Shown here: positions 6,237-6,417 of the stretch, one piece after another | Position numbering within the stretch: position 1 is the first letter of the stretch | Layout of the letters: the number at the start of each line of letters is the position of its first letter | Source: Bacillota bacterium | Lineage (GTDB): Bacteria; Bacillota; DTU025 | Assembly: GCA_012842765.1 (NCBI GenBank) | Contig: DUWJ01000094.1 | Span: 1-6,417 of the forward strand | Length of the DNA: 6,417 nt | Direction: 5' to 3' | Notes under the pieces: generated by a model | The model's input: the letters and a program-made list of their open reading frames with translations, nothing else | The model's database searches: none | What the model was told of the DNA's origin: nothing | Program-made: the position numbers and the translations under genes

Positions 6237-6417
6237 ACAGCGTCCACCCCGCCTTCGCTTCCTCCACCATCCTGGCTGTCGGTGCTCTCCTCATCGGTTT
6301 GGCCATACAGGGCAGCGCTCAAGCCCCCATCGCCATCCGGCATGTCCCCTGTTCCCTCTTGGCCACTGCCGCGTGGCCATTGAACAATACTGATCCCGCC
6401 ACGCCCCACGCCTATCA
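6233..6417 (-). CDS. fliO: Flagellar biosynthesis protein FliO, C-terminal fragment
   Basis: Sixty codons and a TGA are visible; the 5' part lies beyond the right edge. FliO is a small single-span membrane protein that helps assemble the FliP ring. The first visible residues, IGVGRGGISIVQWP, resemble the FliO pattern of a hydrophobic strand plus 'LGV..GGIS', placed where the conserved FliO domain normally ends. The rest (about residues 19-60 of the fragment) is a Gly/Asp/Glu/Ser-rich acidic tail with little predicted fold. The stop codon overlaps the fliP start as ATGA. The call rests on the position immediately upstream of fliP plus this weak motif. FliO is poorly conserved, so confidence is lower than for its neighbours. 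Confidence 0.75.
   Translation of the reverse strand, partial: IGVGRGGISIVQWPRGSGQEGTGDMPDGDGGLSAALYGQTDEESTDSQDGGGSEGGVDAV
6244..6250 (-). promoter_or_regulatory. Ribosome binding site of fliP, inside fliO
   Basis: GGGGTGG on the minus strand ends 7 nt before the ATG at 6236. It is a less than ideal match, and it lies inside the last codons of fliO, which fits translational coupling through the ATGA overlap. Confidence 0.5.

Noticed and set aside
5833..6306. A 157-codon minus-strand frame overlapping fliP and fliO
   Set aside because: It overlaps strongly conserved fliP in another frame, has no family resemblance, and is rich in residues typical of out-of-frame reading.

Overview
The whole window is one stretch of a flagellar biosynthesis operon, read entirely on the minus strand. 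In transcription order (right to left) it holds the 3' end of fliO, complete fliP, fliQ, fliR, flhB and flhA, and the 5' four-fifths or so of flhF, which runs off the left edge. The order fliO-fliP-fliQ-fliR-flhB-flhA-flhF is typical of the large fla/che operons of Bacillota. Together with purine-rich GGAGG ribosome sites, use of GTG and TTG starts, moderately high GC (mid-50s percent by eye) and frequent ATA and AGG/AGA codons, it suggests a clostridia-like Bacillota. The genus cannot be fixed from this window.

Layout: 6233-6417 is the FliO tail, overlapping fliP by an ATGA junction. FliP (5424-6236), FliQ (5127-5396) and FliR (4323-5114) are the three proteins of the helical export-gate core. 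After an 86-nt spacer, the only sizeable gap in the window, come FlhB (3172-4236), the substrate-specificity switch, and FlhA (1054-3147), the energy-coupling ring. The start of flhF (1-1073), an SRP-type GTPase, overlaps the end of flhA by 20 nt. No promoter, terminator, RNA gene, mobile element or CRISPR array was seen, and no gene-free stretch exceeds 86 nt.

How they work together: FliO helps assemble FliP, and FliP-FliQ-FliR form the closed inner-membrane pore. FlhB wraps the pore entrance and switches export from rod/hook to filament substrates. The FlhA ring docks chaperone-substrate complexes and couples transport to the proton motive force. FlhF helps place or assemble the flagellar base.

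This is mostly a well-known conserved system, and I found no convincing new system in it. The best single anomaly is in FlhB: the self-cleavage motif normally written NPTH reads NPTE (residues 269-272). Other second-look items are a pattern of start codon and ribosome-site strength that roughly follows the known subunit stoichiometry of the gate, a possible hairpin in the fliR-flhB spacer, and an 8-bp perfect inverted repeat around an in-frame ATG at the FlhA linker/cytoplasmic-domain boundary.
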